Source: Legionellales bacterium
Lineage (GTDB): Bacteria > Pseudomonadota > Gammaproteobacteria > Comchoanobacterales > Comchoanobacteraceae
DNA length: 63,079 nt
Direction of reading: 5' to 3'
Assembly: GCA_002722995.1 (NCBI GenBank)
Contig: PBNF01000024.1
Span: 1 to 63,079 of the forward strand
In this document: positions 39,243 through 48,553 of the stretch, one piece after another
Layout: the number at the start of each line of letters is the position of its first letter
Numbering within the stretch: position 1 is the first letter of the stretch
Translations under genes and position numbers: made by a program
Notes under the pieces: generated by a model
The model's input: only the letters and a program-made list of their open reading frames with translations
Told to the model about the DNA's origin: nothing
Database searches by the model: none

Positions 39243-39530
39243 ATGCAACATATCTTAACACACACAGCACACCCAATCCTCAACCAGGTATACGCTTTAC
39301 AGCAACTTAAGCTTAAACTAGATCAATGTTTACCTGAATCATATCGACCTCACTATCAGCTGAGTCATACCACCGCTTCAACTGTCACTATTTTAATTTA
39401 TGACGCAATATGGCTATATCCTTTAAGACAATTTGAAGCAACATTTCATCCAATCATTGAGCGCCACTTCAAAACAACATGCATTTTAACATGGAAAGTT
39501 CGGCCTAAAATGAAATTAACCTCAGGTTAA
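39243..39530 (+). CDS. DciA/DUF721-like protein (probable helicase loader factor)
   Basis: 95 residues. DciA-type proteins help load the DnaB helicase in bacteria lacking DnaC. The hydrophobic core with a single Trp followed by PLRQFEATFHPIIERHF fits the DUF721 pattern, and the position between secA and lpxC, on the opposite strand to both, matches that of dciA in Pseudomonas. Sequence similarity is weak by eye, so position carries much of the call. The last four bases overlap the convergent lpxC stop. Confidence 0.65.
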   Translation: MQHILTHTAHPILNQVYALQQLKLKLDQCLPESYRPHYQLSHTTASTVTILIYDAIWLYPLRQFEATFHPIIERHFKTTCILTWKVRPKMKLTSG

Positions 39531-40447
39531 ATTGAACGCTGATCACTCGGTAAAACCGAAAAATGGATGGGCTGGTCGCCTCGAGGAAATGTGATGACTT
39601 CCCAAGCATCTGCATCCATCATTAGGGTTTTAAGCAAAATATTGTTCAATGCATGTCCTGACTTATACCCTTTAAATAAACCAATCATGGGACGTCCCAG
39701 CAAATACAAATCTCCAACAGCATCTAAAATTTTATGCCGTACAAATTCATCTTGGTACCTCAATCCACCTGGATTTAAAATACGCTCATCATCCAATACA
39801 ATTGCATTTTTTAAATTGCCACCCATCACCAAATTTTGCTGCTTTAATCGCTCAACATCAGCCAAAAAACCAAAGGTACGTGCACGACAAATTTCTCGAA
39901 CAAAGCTTGTTGATGAAAAATCAACTTCACATAAACAATCAGATTCTAAAATCGTAGGGTGATTAAAGCCAATTTCAAATTTAACTTTAAAACCATTGAA
40001 TGGCTCAACAGAAGCTTTTTTCCCTTCAGATACCACCTCGATTTTTCGCTTAATTCGAACAAAACGTTTTAGCTGTTCAGGCTGGTCTACTAAACCTGCA
40101 GATTGAAGCAAAAAAACAAAAGACACTGAAGACCCATCCATGATGGGAATCTCTTCTGCATTCATATCCACATATAAATTATCAACACCTAGCCCTGCAG
40201 CAGCAGACATTAAATGTTCGATGGTCGAAACCCGAACACCCTTAGACTGCAAACATGTTGACAGGCGCGTGTCTCCCACAAGATCAACATCAGCTTTAAC
40301 TTCAACCACTGGATCCAGGTCTACTCGACGAAAAACGATTCCAGTATTCACCGGCGCAGGCCTTAAAACAATCGTGACTATTTGGCCTGAGTGCACCCCA
40401 ACTCCACGGGCACTCATAGGCGTTCTAATGGTTCGTTCGAAACACAT
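39527..40447 (-). CDS. lpxC: UDP-3-O-acyl-N-acetylglucosamine deacetylase
   Basis: Committed step of lipid A synthesis; zinc hydrolase. 306 residues with STIEHLMSAAAGLGVDN (zinc His), EIPIMDGSS, and HKILDAVGDLYLLG (zinc His and Asp). Last gene of cpoB-ftsQ-ftsA-ftsZ-lpxC, its usual position at the end of the division cluster. A lipid A-type outer membrane is implied, consistent with kdsC/kdsD. Confidence 0.97.
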   Translation of the reverse strand: MCFERTIRTPMSARGVGVHSGQIVTIVLRPAPVNTGIVFRRVDLDPVVEVKADVDLVGDTRLSTCLQSKGVRVSTIEHLMSAAAGLGVDNLYVDMNAEEIPIMDGSSVSFVFLLQSAGLVDQPEQLKRFVRIKRKIEVVSEGKKASVEPFNGFKVKFEIGFNHPTILESDCLCEVDFSSTSFVREICRARTFGFLADVERLKQQNLVMGGNLKNAIVLDDERILNPGGLRYQDEFVRHKILDAVGDLYLLGRPMIGLFKGYKSGHALNNILLKTLMMDADAWEVITFPRGDQPIHFSVLPSDQRSI

Positions 40448-40515
40448 ACTTAACCTTTTTGATCTAATATGAGCAGATAGTGAAGCACTAAAGCAGCCTT
40501 CATGTATTAACGCCC

Positions 40516-41727
40516 TTATCGTTCAGTTTCAACTTCGTCACGCTCTCGACGCAAAAAAGCAGGAATATCTAAATAATCAATATTGTCATGCCCCCCAGTT
40601 AATGAAGAAGCAATATCATGCTGCGCTGTGAATGAAGGCGTTACACGCTCACGCGCAGGTGTCGAATTCGGATAAGTTGGTGATTGATTGTGGACTGATG
40701 GCGCAGTTAATTCAGATTGATCTTGCTGTTGTAGAACTCGAGGCGCAGACTCTGGAGCCCCCACACCTTGATCTGCACCCAAGCCTGTCACAACAACGGT
40801 CACTTTAATTGATTCTGTTAAATCAGGATCGATCACCGTTCCGACAACCACACGTGCATTTTCAGATGTAAATGCACGAATGGTATCGCCCACGGCTTCA
40901 AATTCGCCAATAGTCATGTCAGGACCTGCCGTGAGGTTCACCAAAATACCTCGAGCACCTGTCAAATCAACATCTTCTAACAATGGGCTTGAAACAGCTG
41001 CTTCGGCAGCAAGTGCGGCGCGATCATCACCAGAAGCATGACCTGTTCCCATCATTGCCATGCCCATTTCAGACATGACTGTTCGGACATCAGCAAAGTC
41101 AACATTGATCAGCCCCGGCCTTGTAATCAAATCCGCAATTCCTTGAACAGCACCTTGTAACACCGCATTAGCTGAACGAAAGGCACTTAATAAACTGACA
41201 CTTTTGCCCAGCACACTCAGTAACTTATTATTTGGGATGGTGATGAGCGAATCAACATAACGTCCTAATTCTTCAATACCCGCTTTAGCCACTTGCATCC
41301 TACGCTTGCCTTCAAACGTAAAAGGTGTCGTGACCACAGCCACAGTCAAAATACCCAATTCTCTTGCAATTTCAGCAAAAACAGGAGCTGCACCCGTCCC
41401 TGTACCACCGCCCATACCTGCTGTCAAAAACACCATATCAGCGCCTTTGAGTGCCTCATAAATGCGGTCTCGATCTTCCTGCGCAGCTTGACGCCCCACT
41501 TCAGGATCAGCACCAGCGCCCAATCCTTTTGTCATATCAGCACCCAACTGGATCGTGCGTGATATCGATAAAGCTTCAAGGACTTGAGCATCTGTATTGG
41601 CGCAAAAGCACTCAACACCTTCAATTCCTTCATCTAACATATGCTGGACAGCGTTACATCCGCCACCACCAATACCAATGACTTTAATGACGGCGCCTTG
41701 TGCATCGGCGTCTGATAATTCAAACAT
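40516..41727 (-). CDS. ftsZ: Cell division protein FtsZ
   Basis: Tubulin-like GTPase that forms the Z-ring. 403 residues: GIGGGGCNAVQHM near residue 20, the GTP-binding loop GGGTGTGAAPV, and NVDFADVRTVM. A variable linker rich in Gln, Ser and Pro precedes the conserved C-terminal peptide LDIPAFLRR, which binds FtsA and ZipA. ftsA is 44 bp upstream and lpxC 68 bp downstream. Confidence 0.98.
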   Translation of the reverse strand: MFELSDADAQGAVIKVIGIGGGGCNAVQHMLDEGIEGVECFCANTDAQVLEALSISRTIQLGADMTKGLGAGADPEVGRQAAQEDRDRIYEALKGADMVFLTAGMGGGTGTGAAPVFAEIARELGILTVAVVTTPFTFEGKRRMQVAKAGIEELGRYVDSLITIPNNKLLSVLGKSVSLLSAFRSANAVLQGAVQGIADLITRPGLINVDFADVRTVMSEMGMAMMGTGHASGDDRAALAAEAAVSSPLLEDVDLTGARGILVNLTAGPDMTIGEFEAVGDTIRAFTSENARVVVGTVIDPDLTESIKVTVVVTGLGADQGVGAPESAPRVLQQQDQSELTAPSVHNQSPTYPNSTPARERVTPSFTAQHDIASSLTGGHDNIDYLDIPAFLRRERDEVETER

Positions 41728-41771
41728 GTTAAACCCTCCTAAGATTATTCAATAAACATGTTGTCCCTAAT

Positions 41772-43010
41772 TTAAAAATAACAGTGCAACCATTGCTTAA
41801 GCCGACGCATCCATATCCGCTCATTCATTCCATCACAAACCGTAATGCCTTGCTTCATTTGTTGATGCCCATAGAGCATTAACCCAACAGCGGTCGCATA
41901 CTCAGGTCGTCTAATATCTTCGTCAATTCCTAATAATGACTGAGGTGCTGCAATCCGAACTGGCATATTAAAAATTGACTCTGCAAGCGACATACCTTGT
42001 GCAACCTTTGAGCCACCACCGGTGAAAACAATCCCAGCCGCTAAGGCTTCATGCAAACCACTACGCCTTAACTCTAGTTCAATCATTTGAAATAATTCTT
42101 CATAACGCGCACGCACAACATCTGCAATTGTTTGAAGTGAAACAGCTTGTGTATGTTCATCAGCAATACCACTGACTTCCATGACAGTGTTTGCATCCGC
42201 ACCATTCAAAGAAACCGAAGATTGTGTCAATTTAATTGCCTCAGCATCAGCCGTTGAAATTCTCAACGCAACAGCCAAGTCATTGGTCACTTGATTCCCT
42301 GCAATAGGAATCACTGCAGAATGTCGAATAGCCCCATCAACAAAAACAGCAATATCAGTTGTACCCCCACCAATATCGACCAAGCACACGCCTAACTCTT
42401 TCTCATCTTCTGTTAGAACAGCTTGACTTGATGCCAGTTGTTCTAAAATAACATCATTGACCTGAACGCCTGAACGCTCTACACATTTGATGATGTTTTG
42501 AGCCGCACTGACTGAACCGGTCACAATATGTGTTTTAGCTTCTAGTCGAACACCTGACATGCCAATCGGATCACGAATGCCATCTTGATTATCGACAAAA
42601 AACTCCTGGGGCAATACATGTAGTATTTGTTGGTCTGCTGGGATTGCGACAGCACGTGCAGCCTCAATCACACGATCAATATCTGCATGTGAGACTTCTT
42701 GCTGACGAATTGCAACAATCCCATGTGAATTCATACTTCGAATGTGGCTACCGGCAATTCCCGCATAAGCCGCTCGAATCGTTGTGGAGGCCGCTTGCTC
42801 TGCAGATTTGATTGCTTCAGAAATCGCACGCACCGTACTTTCAATGTTGACAACCACTCCTCGCTTCATTCCAGAAGCAGGATGTGAACCGATTCCTACA
42901 ATTTCAAGAACAGCTTGTGCATCTGAATCCAAAACACGTCCGATTAAACACACCACCTTGGTTGTTCCAATGTCAAGTGCAGCAATAAGACCAGGATCAC
43001 TTTTCTTCAC
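41772..43010 (-). CDS. ftsA: Cell division protein FtsA
   Basis: Actin-like ATPase that tethers FtsZ to the membrane. 412 residues with ALDIGTTKVVCLIG (phosphate 1), the SHMA subdomain region, VDIGGGTTDIAVF (phosphate 2) and VFTGGGSKVAQGM (adenosine). The C-terminal amphipathic helix RIWMRRLKQWLHCYF is the membrane-targeting sequence. 156 bp separate it from ftsQ, enough for its own promoter. Confidence 0.97.
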   Translation of the reverse strand: MKKSDPGLIAALDIGTTKVVCLIGRVLDSDAQAVLEIVGIGSHPASGMKRGVVVNIESTVRAISEAIKSAEQAASTTIRAAYAGIAGSHIRSMNSHGIVAIRQQEVSHADIDRVIEAARAVAIPADQQILHVLPQEFFVDNQDGIRDPIGMSGVRLEAKTHIVTGSVSAAQNIIKCVERSGVQVNDVILEQLASSQAVLTEDEKELGVCLVDIGGGTTDIAVFVDGAIRHSAVIPIAGNQVTNDLAVALRISTADAEAIKLTQSSVSLNGADANTVMEVSGIADEHTQAVSLQTIADVVRARYEELFQMIELELRRSGLHEALAAGIVFTGGGSKVAQGMSLAESIFNMPVRIAAPQSLLGIDEDIRRPEYATAVGLMLYGHQQMKQGITVCDGMNERIWMRRLKQWLHCYF

Positions 43011-43166
43011 AAAACTTCATCCAACATATAATAAAAAATCAAAAACTTACAACCTAAACCCAAACTAAAAACACAGCAAGATATACTTAGCATAGATCTA
43101 TGTCATCTTTAATACTAACCGACTCACCTTAGAATTGCACGCGACAATAAGCTATTTTAGTCAATA

Positions 43167-43844
43167 TTATTTCACTGAAAATCCATTCAAGTATCGCAAA
43201 TCAACACGATGGCAACGCTTCCCTACCGATATGACCTGAGGCGCAACATTCATAAAACGCTTCCAACGCCGCATGATATCCTGCTCTCCTAAAATAATCA
43301 GGCAGTTTCGTCCTAAATCAACTTGCCATCCAACCCAAGGGATATAGGCCAAGCTTTGAATACGTCGCTTCAAAACCGGATTCAAATCATGCTGCAAACG
43401 ATTGAAATAACTCAACCCTGGCTGTATTAAATCTAAACTGGTTTTAAGTTGAGGCAATGATTGATGATCAGCACCTGCTTTGGGCCAATAAAATAAAGCC
43501 CCTGAGCGATCAATAAAGCCTGGCTCATTCCAACGTAATACAGGTTGACGAAACACTACATGAATATGCACATCCCCTGGCCAACGACGTAATACTTGAG
43601 CATCTGAAACGCCGTCAATTGATTTTAATGCAGTACGTATTTTTGAAAGTGAGACTAAAATCATTGGACGATTTAACTCACTTGAGAGTTTACGCTCAAC
43701 AAGGGCTTGATCCAAACGGGCTAAATCTCCCTTCACACTGACCCGCTGAATAGAGGGATACAACAGCACTGCAGTGAAAATAACCCCCCCAAGCGCCACA
43801 CTCCGACCGCTCATCCATCGAAATACTTTGAAATTGAGCTTCAC
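43167..43844 (-). CDS. ftsQ: Cell division protein FtsQ
   Basis: Bitopic division protein linking early and late divisome. 225 residues: short cytosolic N-terminus, one membrane helix (residues 16-32), then a POTRA domain beginning IQRVSVKGDLARL and a beta domain with RRWPGDVHIHVVFRQPVLRW. It lies directly upstream of ftsA. The ddl and mur genes that usually precede ftsQ are absent; cpoB takes their place. Confidence 0.92.
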   Translation of the reverse strand: MKLNFKVFRWMSGRSVALGGVIFTAVLLYPSIQRVSVKGDLARLDQALVERKLSSELNRPMILVSLSKIRTALKSIDGVSDAQVLRRWPGDVHIHVVFRQPVLRWNEPGFIDRSGALFYWPKAGADHQSLPQLKTSLDLIQPGLSYFNRLQHDLNPVLKRRIQSLAYIPWVGWQVDLGRNCLIILGEQDIMRRWKRFMNVAPQVISVGKRCHRVDLRYLNGFSVK

Positions 43845-43854
43845 AACACTCTAC

Positions 43855-44718
43855 CTAATTGACCCATTGCCTCAATTTCAATTGCGCCATATAAGCTGAT
43901 GCAGATTGAGGATACCGCTGAATCAATTGCTGTAAATATTGATGCGCTTGATGAGATTGACCTTGCTTCCAATAGATGAGTGCACATTTAAAATAAGCAT
44001 CTGGAGTATGTTTGAATGATTTAAACCTTTGAGCCAATACATTAAAATGTTTAAAAGCTTCATCATTAGATTTGGACTTCATTGCAATTAAGCCTAATTG
44101 GTAGTGCGTTTCTGGCACATAATGACCTTGAGGCGCTTGCTTCAAATACGTCTGAAACAAGTCTGCTGCTTCTTGTAATCGTTGTGACTGCAACGCAGCT
44201 AACCCATGATGATAAACTGTATTAAAACGGTGCGACTCCAAACTCAACGCTTGAGCCTGTTGAGGAGACTTGACTTCATTCTTCTGAGATCGAGGGGAAA
44301 CATGTTTCACGGGTCGCACTAACTGAGATTTTAAATGAGATCGATTAACGGCTAGATCGGATTGATTCGATAGAGAATGTGATCGATGCTTTAAAACTTT
44401 TGATTTAGAAGGTTGATGTTTTAAAGACACTTGCTGACGAGCTTCAAGGACCTGAAGTTTAGACAACACCCCTTCAAGCTGCCGCGCTTGCGCACGCAGT
44501 TGTTGCTTTAATAGATTTAATTGCTGAACATTTTGCCTAGATAGCGCCAAACAACGCTCTACATCATGCTCAGATTCATAAGCAGATTGCAGCACACGAT
44601 GCTCCACACCATCACCCCCCCCACTTGAACCTAAGATTTCTACAGGCGCATCCGCCCAAATAGATACAACACACACACTGACACTCAAGATGACACCTTG
44701 AGCGATCCGATTGAACAT
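43855..44718 (-). CDS. cpoB: Cell division coordinator CpoB (YbgF-like TPR protein)
   Basis: Periplasmic protein that in E. coli links outer-membrane constriction (Tol-Pal) to peptidoglycan synthesis. 287 residues: signal peptide ending near IWADA, an N-terminal coiled coil (Gln/Leu-rich, residues 50-100), a basic Ser/Lys/His-rich linker, then three tetratricopeptide-like repeats (YHHGLAALQ; YQLGLIAMK; FKCALIYWK). The pattern matches CpoB. It normally ends the tol-pal operon; here it is ten bases upstream of ftsQ. A generic TPR lipoprotein is the alternative, but there is no lipobox. Confidence 0.82.
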   Translation of the reverse strand: MFNRIAQGVILSVSVCVVSIWADAPVEILGSSGGGDGVEHRVLQSAYESEHDVERCLALSRQNVQQLNLLKQQLRAQARQLEGVLSKLQVLEARQQVSLKHQPSKSKVLKHRSHSLSNQSDLAVNRSHLKSQLVRPVKHVSPRSQKNEVKSPQQAQALSLESHRFNTVYHHGLAALQSQRLQEAADLFQTYLKQAPQGHYVPETHYQLGLIAMKSKSNDEAFKHFNVLAQRFKSFKHTPDAYFKCALIYWKQGQSHQAHQYLQQLIQRYPQSASAYMAQLKLRQWVN

Positions 44719-45136
44719 GATAGAGCCCTCAACGAAATTAAATTAGATGAATGTATCATTCAATCATGGTTTTAAATGACTGTCCAGCAACAATCACCGC
44801 TTCATTTTAAAACATCACCCTCAATCTAAAACCCTCACACTCAATCACTCAATTAAATGATTTTATTTTAACCCCCACCAAACCTTTTAACACTGACTGA
44901 ATGGATTTAACACCCCGTTCACGACTGAATCATCGAAGATCAAGTAAAACCTAACAATACAAATCCATCTTTATCTCTCTTCAAAGCTTAAATCTTAAGA
45001 TATTCGCCTCACTCTAAACAGCACAGGTCCATCTTGAAATGTATTTAATGCCTCTATGATGCTTCATTGAAAAGAGCGACCCAAAACCCGGCACCCTGAA
45101 CATCACCCACTTTATTTTTGCTCAATTGAATCCATC
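44719..45136. other. Gene-free stretch between xthA and cpoB
   Basis: About 420 bases downstream of xthA and upstream of cpoB, expected to hold the cpoB-ftsQ promoter. No strong consensus promoter, hairpin with T-run, or gene was found by eye. Confidence 0.45.
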
Positions 45137-45931
45137 TTAATCCACACACTCAGCAAAAGGTGAATACGCATAATCAAACACTAACGGAGCATGATCTGAA
45201 AAAACTTCAGATCGATCAATCACGGCATTGATAATCTGCTCTTTTAAGGCCCTAGAAATGATTTGATAATCAATTCGCCAACCCACATTACGAGCACGCG
45301 CTTGACCGCGATACGTCCACCAACTATACTCTTCTGCCTGAGTATTACATTGCCTAAACGCATCAACCCAACACTCATCCTCAAATAATTGATCTAACCA
45401 AGCCCTTTCTTCAGGCAAGAAACCAGAATTTTTTTGATTAACACGCCAATTTTTAAGGTCAATGGCTTGATGTGCAATGTTCCAATCACCACAAATGATC
45501 ACAGGCTGACTAGATGTCTGATATGTCTTTAAAAACCTTTCATAATAGTTTGACATAAACTCATACTTCAAAGCTTGGCGATGATCGCCTGAAGTGCCTG
45601 AAGGAAAATAAATTGAAGCAATTTTGAGCCCTTTAATATTTAACTCTAGGTATCGACCTTCTTCATCCGCACACGGCCAACCCAACCCTCTCATCACCGA
45701 ATCTGGCAAATGCTTTGAATAAATAGCTACACCGCTATACCCTTTTCGATCTGCACAGTGTGTATATAACTGGTAACCCGGCAACTGAAAATATTCTGCT
45801 TGCAAATCTGCATCCTGAGCTTTAATTTCTTGCAAACAGATAAAATCCGCATCCTGAGCTTTAGCCCAGCCTAAAAAACCTTTACGATAAGCTGACCTTA
45901 ACCCATTAACATTACAACTGATCACTCGCAT
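45137..45931 (-). CDS. xthA: Exodeoxyribonuclease III / AP endonuclease
   Basis: Magnesium-dependent nuclease of base-excision repair that cuts at abasic sites. 264 residues: MRVISCNVNGLRSAYRKGF at the start, LQEIKAQ with the metal-binding Glu, GDWNIAHQAID, YSWWTYRGQARARNVGWRIDYQ and the catalytic SDHAPLVFDY. ATG 45931 is chosen because AGGGG lies upstream and it matches the family start; the frame extends 19 codons further. Last gene of the suf operon, 37 bp after sufT. Confidence 0.94.
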   Translation of the reverse strand: MRVISCNVNGLRSAYRKGFLGWAKAQDADFICLQEIKAQDADLQAEYFQLPGYQLYTHCADRKGYSGVAIYSKHLPDSVMRGLGWPCADEEGRYLELNIKGLKIASIYFPSGTSGDHRQALKYEFMSNYYERFLKTYQTSSQPVIICGDWNIAHQAIDLKNWRVNQKNSGFLPEERAWLDQLFEDECWVDAFRQCNTQAEEYSWWTYRGQARARNVGWRIDYQIISRALKEQIINAVIDRSEVFSDHAPLVFDYAYSPFAECVD

Positions 45932-45968
45932 GGCATCCCCTTTAGCAGACTCTATGAGATCGCTCTGA

Positions 45969-46502
45969 TTACAACAAACCCAATTCAAGCTGAGCCGCTT
46001 CTGACATCATGGATTGATTCCAAGGCGGATCAAATACCCATTCTAACTGAACAGATTTCACTCCATCAATCTCATACATTTTTCGTGTCACATCTTCTTG
46101 AAGTACAGGCCCCATACCACACGTAGGAGAAGTTAATGTCATCATAATGTGGACCTGCGTCCCCTGCTCTGCTTCTTCAACCATCACATGGTAAATCAAT
46201 CCTAAATCCACAACATTAACAGGAATTTCAGGATCATACACCGTTTTAAGCCATGCCCAAGCTTGTACCTCCACATCTGCACCCTCAGGAATATCGGGCT
46301 TTTTAGGGACAAAAGCATCACCCAAAGCTTTGATTTGATCACCATCAATTCGGAACAATTGCCCCCCAGATACAATTGAACAACTGTCGCCCAATGCCTG
46401 CGTAATGACCACCTGAGTTCCCTGAGGCAATAAAACAGGCACCCCTGAGGGGACCATTAAGACTTGACAGTCCTCAACCAAATTGACTTTTTGGCCACGC
46501 AT
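45969..46502 (-). CDS. sufT: Fe-S cluster assembly protein SufT (MIP18/DUF59 domain)
   Basis: Accessory maturation factor for Fe-S proteins. 177 residues: an N-terminal extension typical of SufT, then the MIP18 domain with VYDPEIPVNVVDLGLIY and MTLTSPTCGMG with its reactive Cys. ATG 46502 has GGAG eight bases upstream; a GTG at 46508 overlapping sufA is possible. It lies between sufA and xthA in the suf operon. Confidence 0.92.
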   Translation of the reverse strand: MRGQKVNLVEDCQVLMVPSGVPVLLPQGTQVVITQALGDSCSIVSGGQLFRIDGDQIKALGDAFVPKKPDIPEGADVEVQAWAWLKTVYDPEIPVNVVDLGLIYHVMVEEAEQGTQVHIMMTLTSPTCGMGPVLQEDVTRKMYEIDGVKSVQLEWVFDPPWNQSMMSEAAQLELGLL

Positions 46503-46504
46503 TA

Positions 46505-46855
46505 TCACGTCTCCTCATCTTTTAACTGAACACTTTCCCCACAACCACACATCGATGCCACCTGTGGATTATCAAAAACCAACTGCTTTTGACCCAATGA
46601 TCGCTGAACATAATCAATACTCACCCCTTGAAATAAATGCGAACATGCTGAATCAACCCAAATCAATACCCCTTCGAACTCATACTCCAAAGCATCATCA
46701 GGCTTTTTATTTGGAAATGTTACGTCATAACCATACCCTGCACATCCATTTGGCTTCATAGATAATCGCCCCCCTGCCGATTTTGATGCCGTAATGTGCG
46801 CTTTAAAATGAGCTTGAGCTTCGGCGGTTACAGTGATATTAAGCGCCTGACTCAT
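46505..46855 (-). CDS. sufA: A-type iron-sulfur carrier (SufA/IscA/ErpA family)
   Basis: Delivers Fe-S clusters to target enzymes. 116 residues with the three cysteines of the family: one in PNGCAGYGYDV and the C-terminal pair CGCGES. It overlaps sufU by four bases and runs straight into sufT. It could be functionally SufA or ErpA; operon position favours SufA. Confidence 0.92.
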   Translation of the reverse strand: MSQALNITVTAEAQAHFKAHITASKSAGGRLSMKPNGCAGYGYDVTFPNKKPDDALEYEFEGVLIWVDSACSHLFQGVSIDYVQRSLGQKQLVFDNPQVASMCGCGESVQLKDEET

Positions 46856-47325
46856 ATATCCGAACCTTGATCTTCAGTTGAGACTGTAGTGGAATGTCCG
46901 CTGAGTATCACCGTTTTTAGGGCATGACTCCCCAGTGTTGCACACTTAATTCGGGAAGGATAGGCCTTAACACCTGATAGTGTAATTAACTTACCAATAG
47001 AAGCTTGTGTTTCATCGACTTCACCTTTAACCATACATCGATACTGTTCAATCAATGCCAACGCTTCTTCAGTTGATCGTCCCTGAATGGCCTCAAGCAA
47101 CAAGGAGGTAGCCGCCATTGAAATAGCACAGCCATGACCTGTAAATTTCGCCTCAATTAATCCATCTGGTCCAATGTTAAGGTATAACTCAAGGGTATCT
47201 CCACAGACAGGGTTCACACCTTTGACACTACACTGAGCAGGCTCAAGTACCCCAAAATGTCTTGGACTTCTACCATGATCTAAAATCATTTCTTGATATA
47301 ATGCTTTAATCTCGTCACTAAGCAC
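46852..47325 (-). CDS. sufU: SufU-type scaffold/sulfur-transfer protein
   Basis: Receives sulfur from SufS or acts as a zinc-dependent sulfurtransferase. 157 residues from GTG 47325, which has AGGAG seven bases upstream and overlaps the sufS stop by eight bases; the longer ATG frame reaches into sufS and lacks a ribosome-binding site. Conserved ligands are in NPVCGD, GHGCAISMA and SRIKCATL. The extra segment before the last Cys (LSGVKAYPSRIKCATL) is characteristic of SufU rather than IscU. A SufE gene is not present. Confidence 0.9.
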   Translation of the reverse strand: MLSDEIKALYQEMILDHGRSPRHFGVLEPAQCSVKGVNPVCGDTLELYLNIGPDGLIEAKFTGHGCAISMAATSLLLEAIQGRSTEEALALIEQYRCMVKGEVDETQASIGKLITLSGVKAYPSRIKCATLGSHALKTVILSGHSTTVSTEDQGSDI

Positions 47326-48550
47326 AGAACAGCTCCTGAATAGATAATAACCGATCGAGTGTTTGATGAACTTCATCTACTGTATTATAAAGTCCACAAG
47401 AAATACGAGCACTAGACTGCACCCCTAAACGGTGCAACAAAGGCTGCGCACAATGGTGTCCTCCGCGCACAGCAATGCCATACTGATCTAACAAAGTGAT
47501 CAAATCATGCGGATGAACTCCCATTAAATTAAAAGACACAACACCACAATCAGGCATTCCACCCAACACTTGACACTTAGGGTGTTCAGCTAAATGTGTC
47601 CATAAGATTTCGCCCAGTAAGCGCTCATGTGATGCAATCTGATCAAGGCCTATCGACTCAAGATAGGCTATTGCAGCGGTTAGGCCCACCACCCCTTCAG
47701 CATGAAGAGTGCCGGCCTCAAAACAAGCAGGAGGAGATAAAAAAGTAACTGAGTCTGCACTCACTGTTGCAACAGCCCCACCTCCAAAAAACCAAGGCTG
47801 CATATCAGCCCAATGATCTGCTTGAGCATACACCACACCAATACCAGATGGACCATACATTTTATGACCTGAAAAAACATAAAAATCACACCCCAATGCT
47901 TTCACATCAATCGGGAACCGTCCACTCGCTTGTGCGCCATCCACAACGACTTTCGCACCATATTGGTGTGCTAATTCAACACATTTTTCAACTGGGTTAA
48001 TCCGCCCTAACACATTTGACACATGCGTCATGGCCACACAAACTGCTCCCTGAGATAAAGAACGTTCAAGATGATCTAAGTCTAAATCACCTGCTTCATT
48101 GATATTAATAACCTCGAGTATCGCACCCGTGCGCTGACATAATTGTTGCCAAGGCACAAAGTTTGAATGATGCTCCATCACTGTAACAATCACTCGATCT
48201 CCAGGCTGGAGCTTTGGGCCAAAATAGCCTTGAGCGACTAAATTAAGACCATGCGTTGTACCTGAAACAAAAACAATTTCATTGGGATTCGATGCATGAA
48301 TAAATCGGGCAACAACATCCCTACCCTGCTCAACATGCGCATGTGCTCGCTCACTGAGCGTATGGATACGACCATGCGTATTACCATAATCAACTTTCAC
48401 AAAAGATTGCATTGCATCGATCACCACTTGAGGGCGGTGCGTTGTGGCAGCATTATCCAGGTAAATTAAGGGATGCTGATGAATCTTTTGATCTAAAATC
48501 GGGAAATCTTGACGATGCGTCATGACCCCCTGATTGAGTGACACGTCCAC
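47318..48550 (-). CDS. sufS: Cysteine desulfurase SufS
   Basis: PLP enzyme that takes sulfur from cysteine for Fe-S assembly. 410 residues: LIYLDNAATTHRPQ near the N-terminus, the PLP Lys in FSGHKMYGPSGIGV, and the active-site Cys loop RGGHHCAQPL. GTG 48550 has GAGG eight bases upstream; an ATG nine codons on is an alternative. Four bases follow the sufD stop. Confidence 0.96.
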   Translation of the reverse strand: MDVSLNQGVMTHRQDFPILDQKIHQHPLIYLDNAATTHRPQVVIDAMQSFVKVDYGNTHGRIHTLSERAHAHVEQGRDVVARFIHASNPNEIVFVSGTTHGLNLVAQGYFGPKLQPGDRVIVTVMEHHSNFVPWQQLCQRTGAILEVININEAGDLDLDHLERSLSQGAVCVAMTHVSNVLGRINPVEKCVELAHQYGAKVVVDGAQASGRFPIDVKALGCDFYVFSGHKMYGPSGIGVVYAQADHWADMQPWFFGGGAVATVSADSVTFLSPPACFEAGTLHAEGVVGLTAAIAYLESIGLDQIASHERLLGEILWTHLAEHPKCQVLGGMPDCGVVSFNLMGVHPHDLITLLDQYGIAVRGGHHCAQPLLHRLGVQSSARISCGLYNTVDEVHQTLDRLLSIQELFCA

Positions 48551-48553
48551 AGA

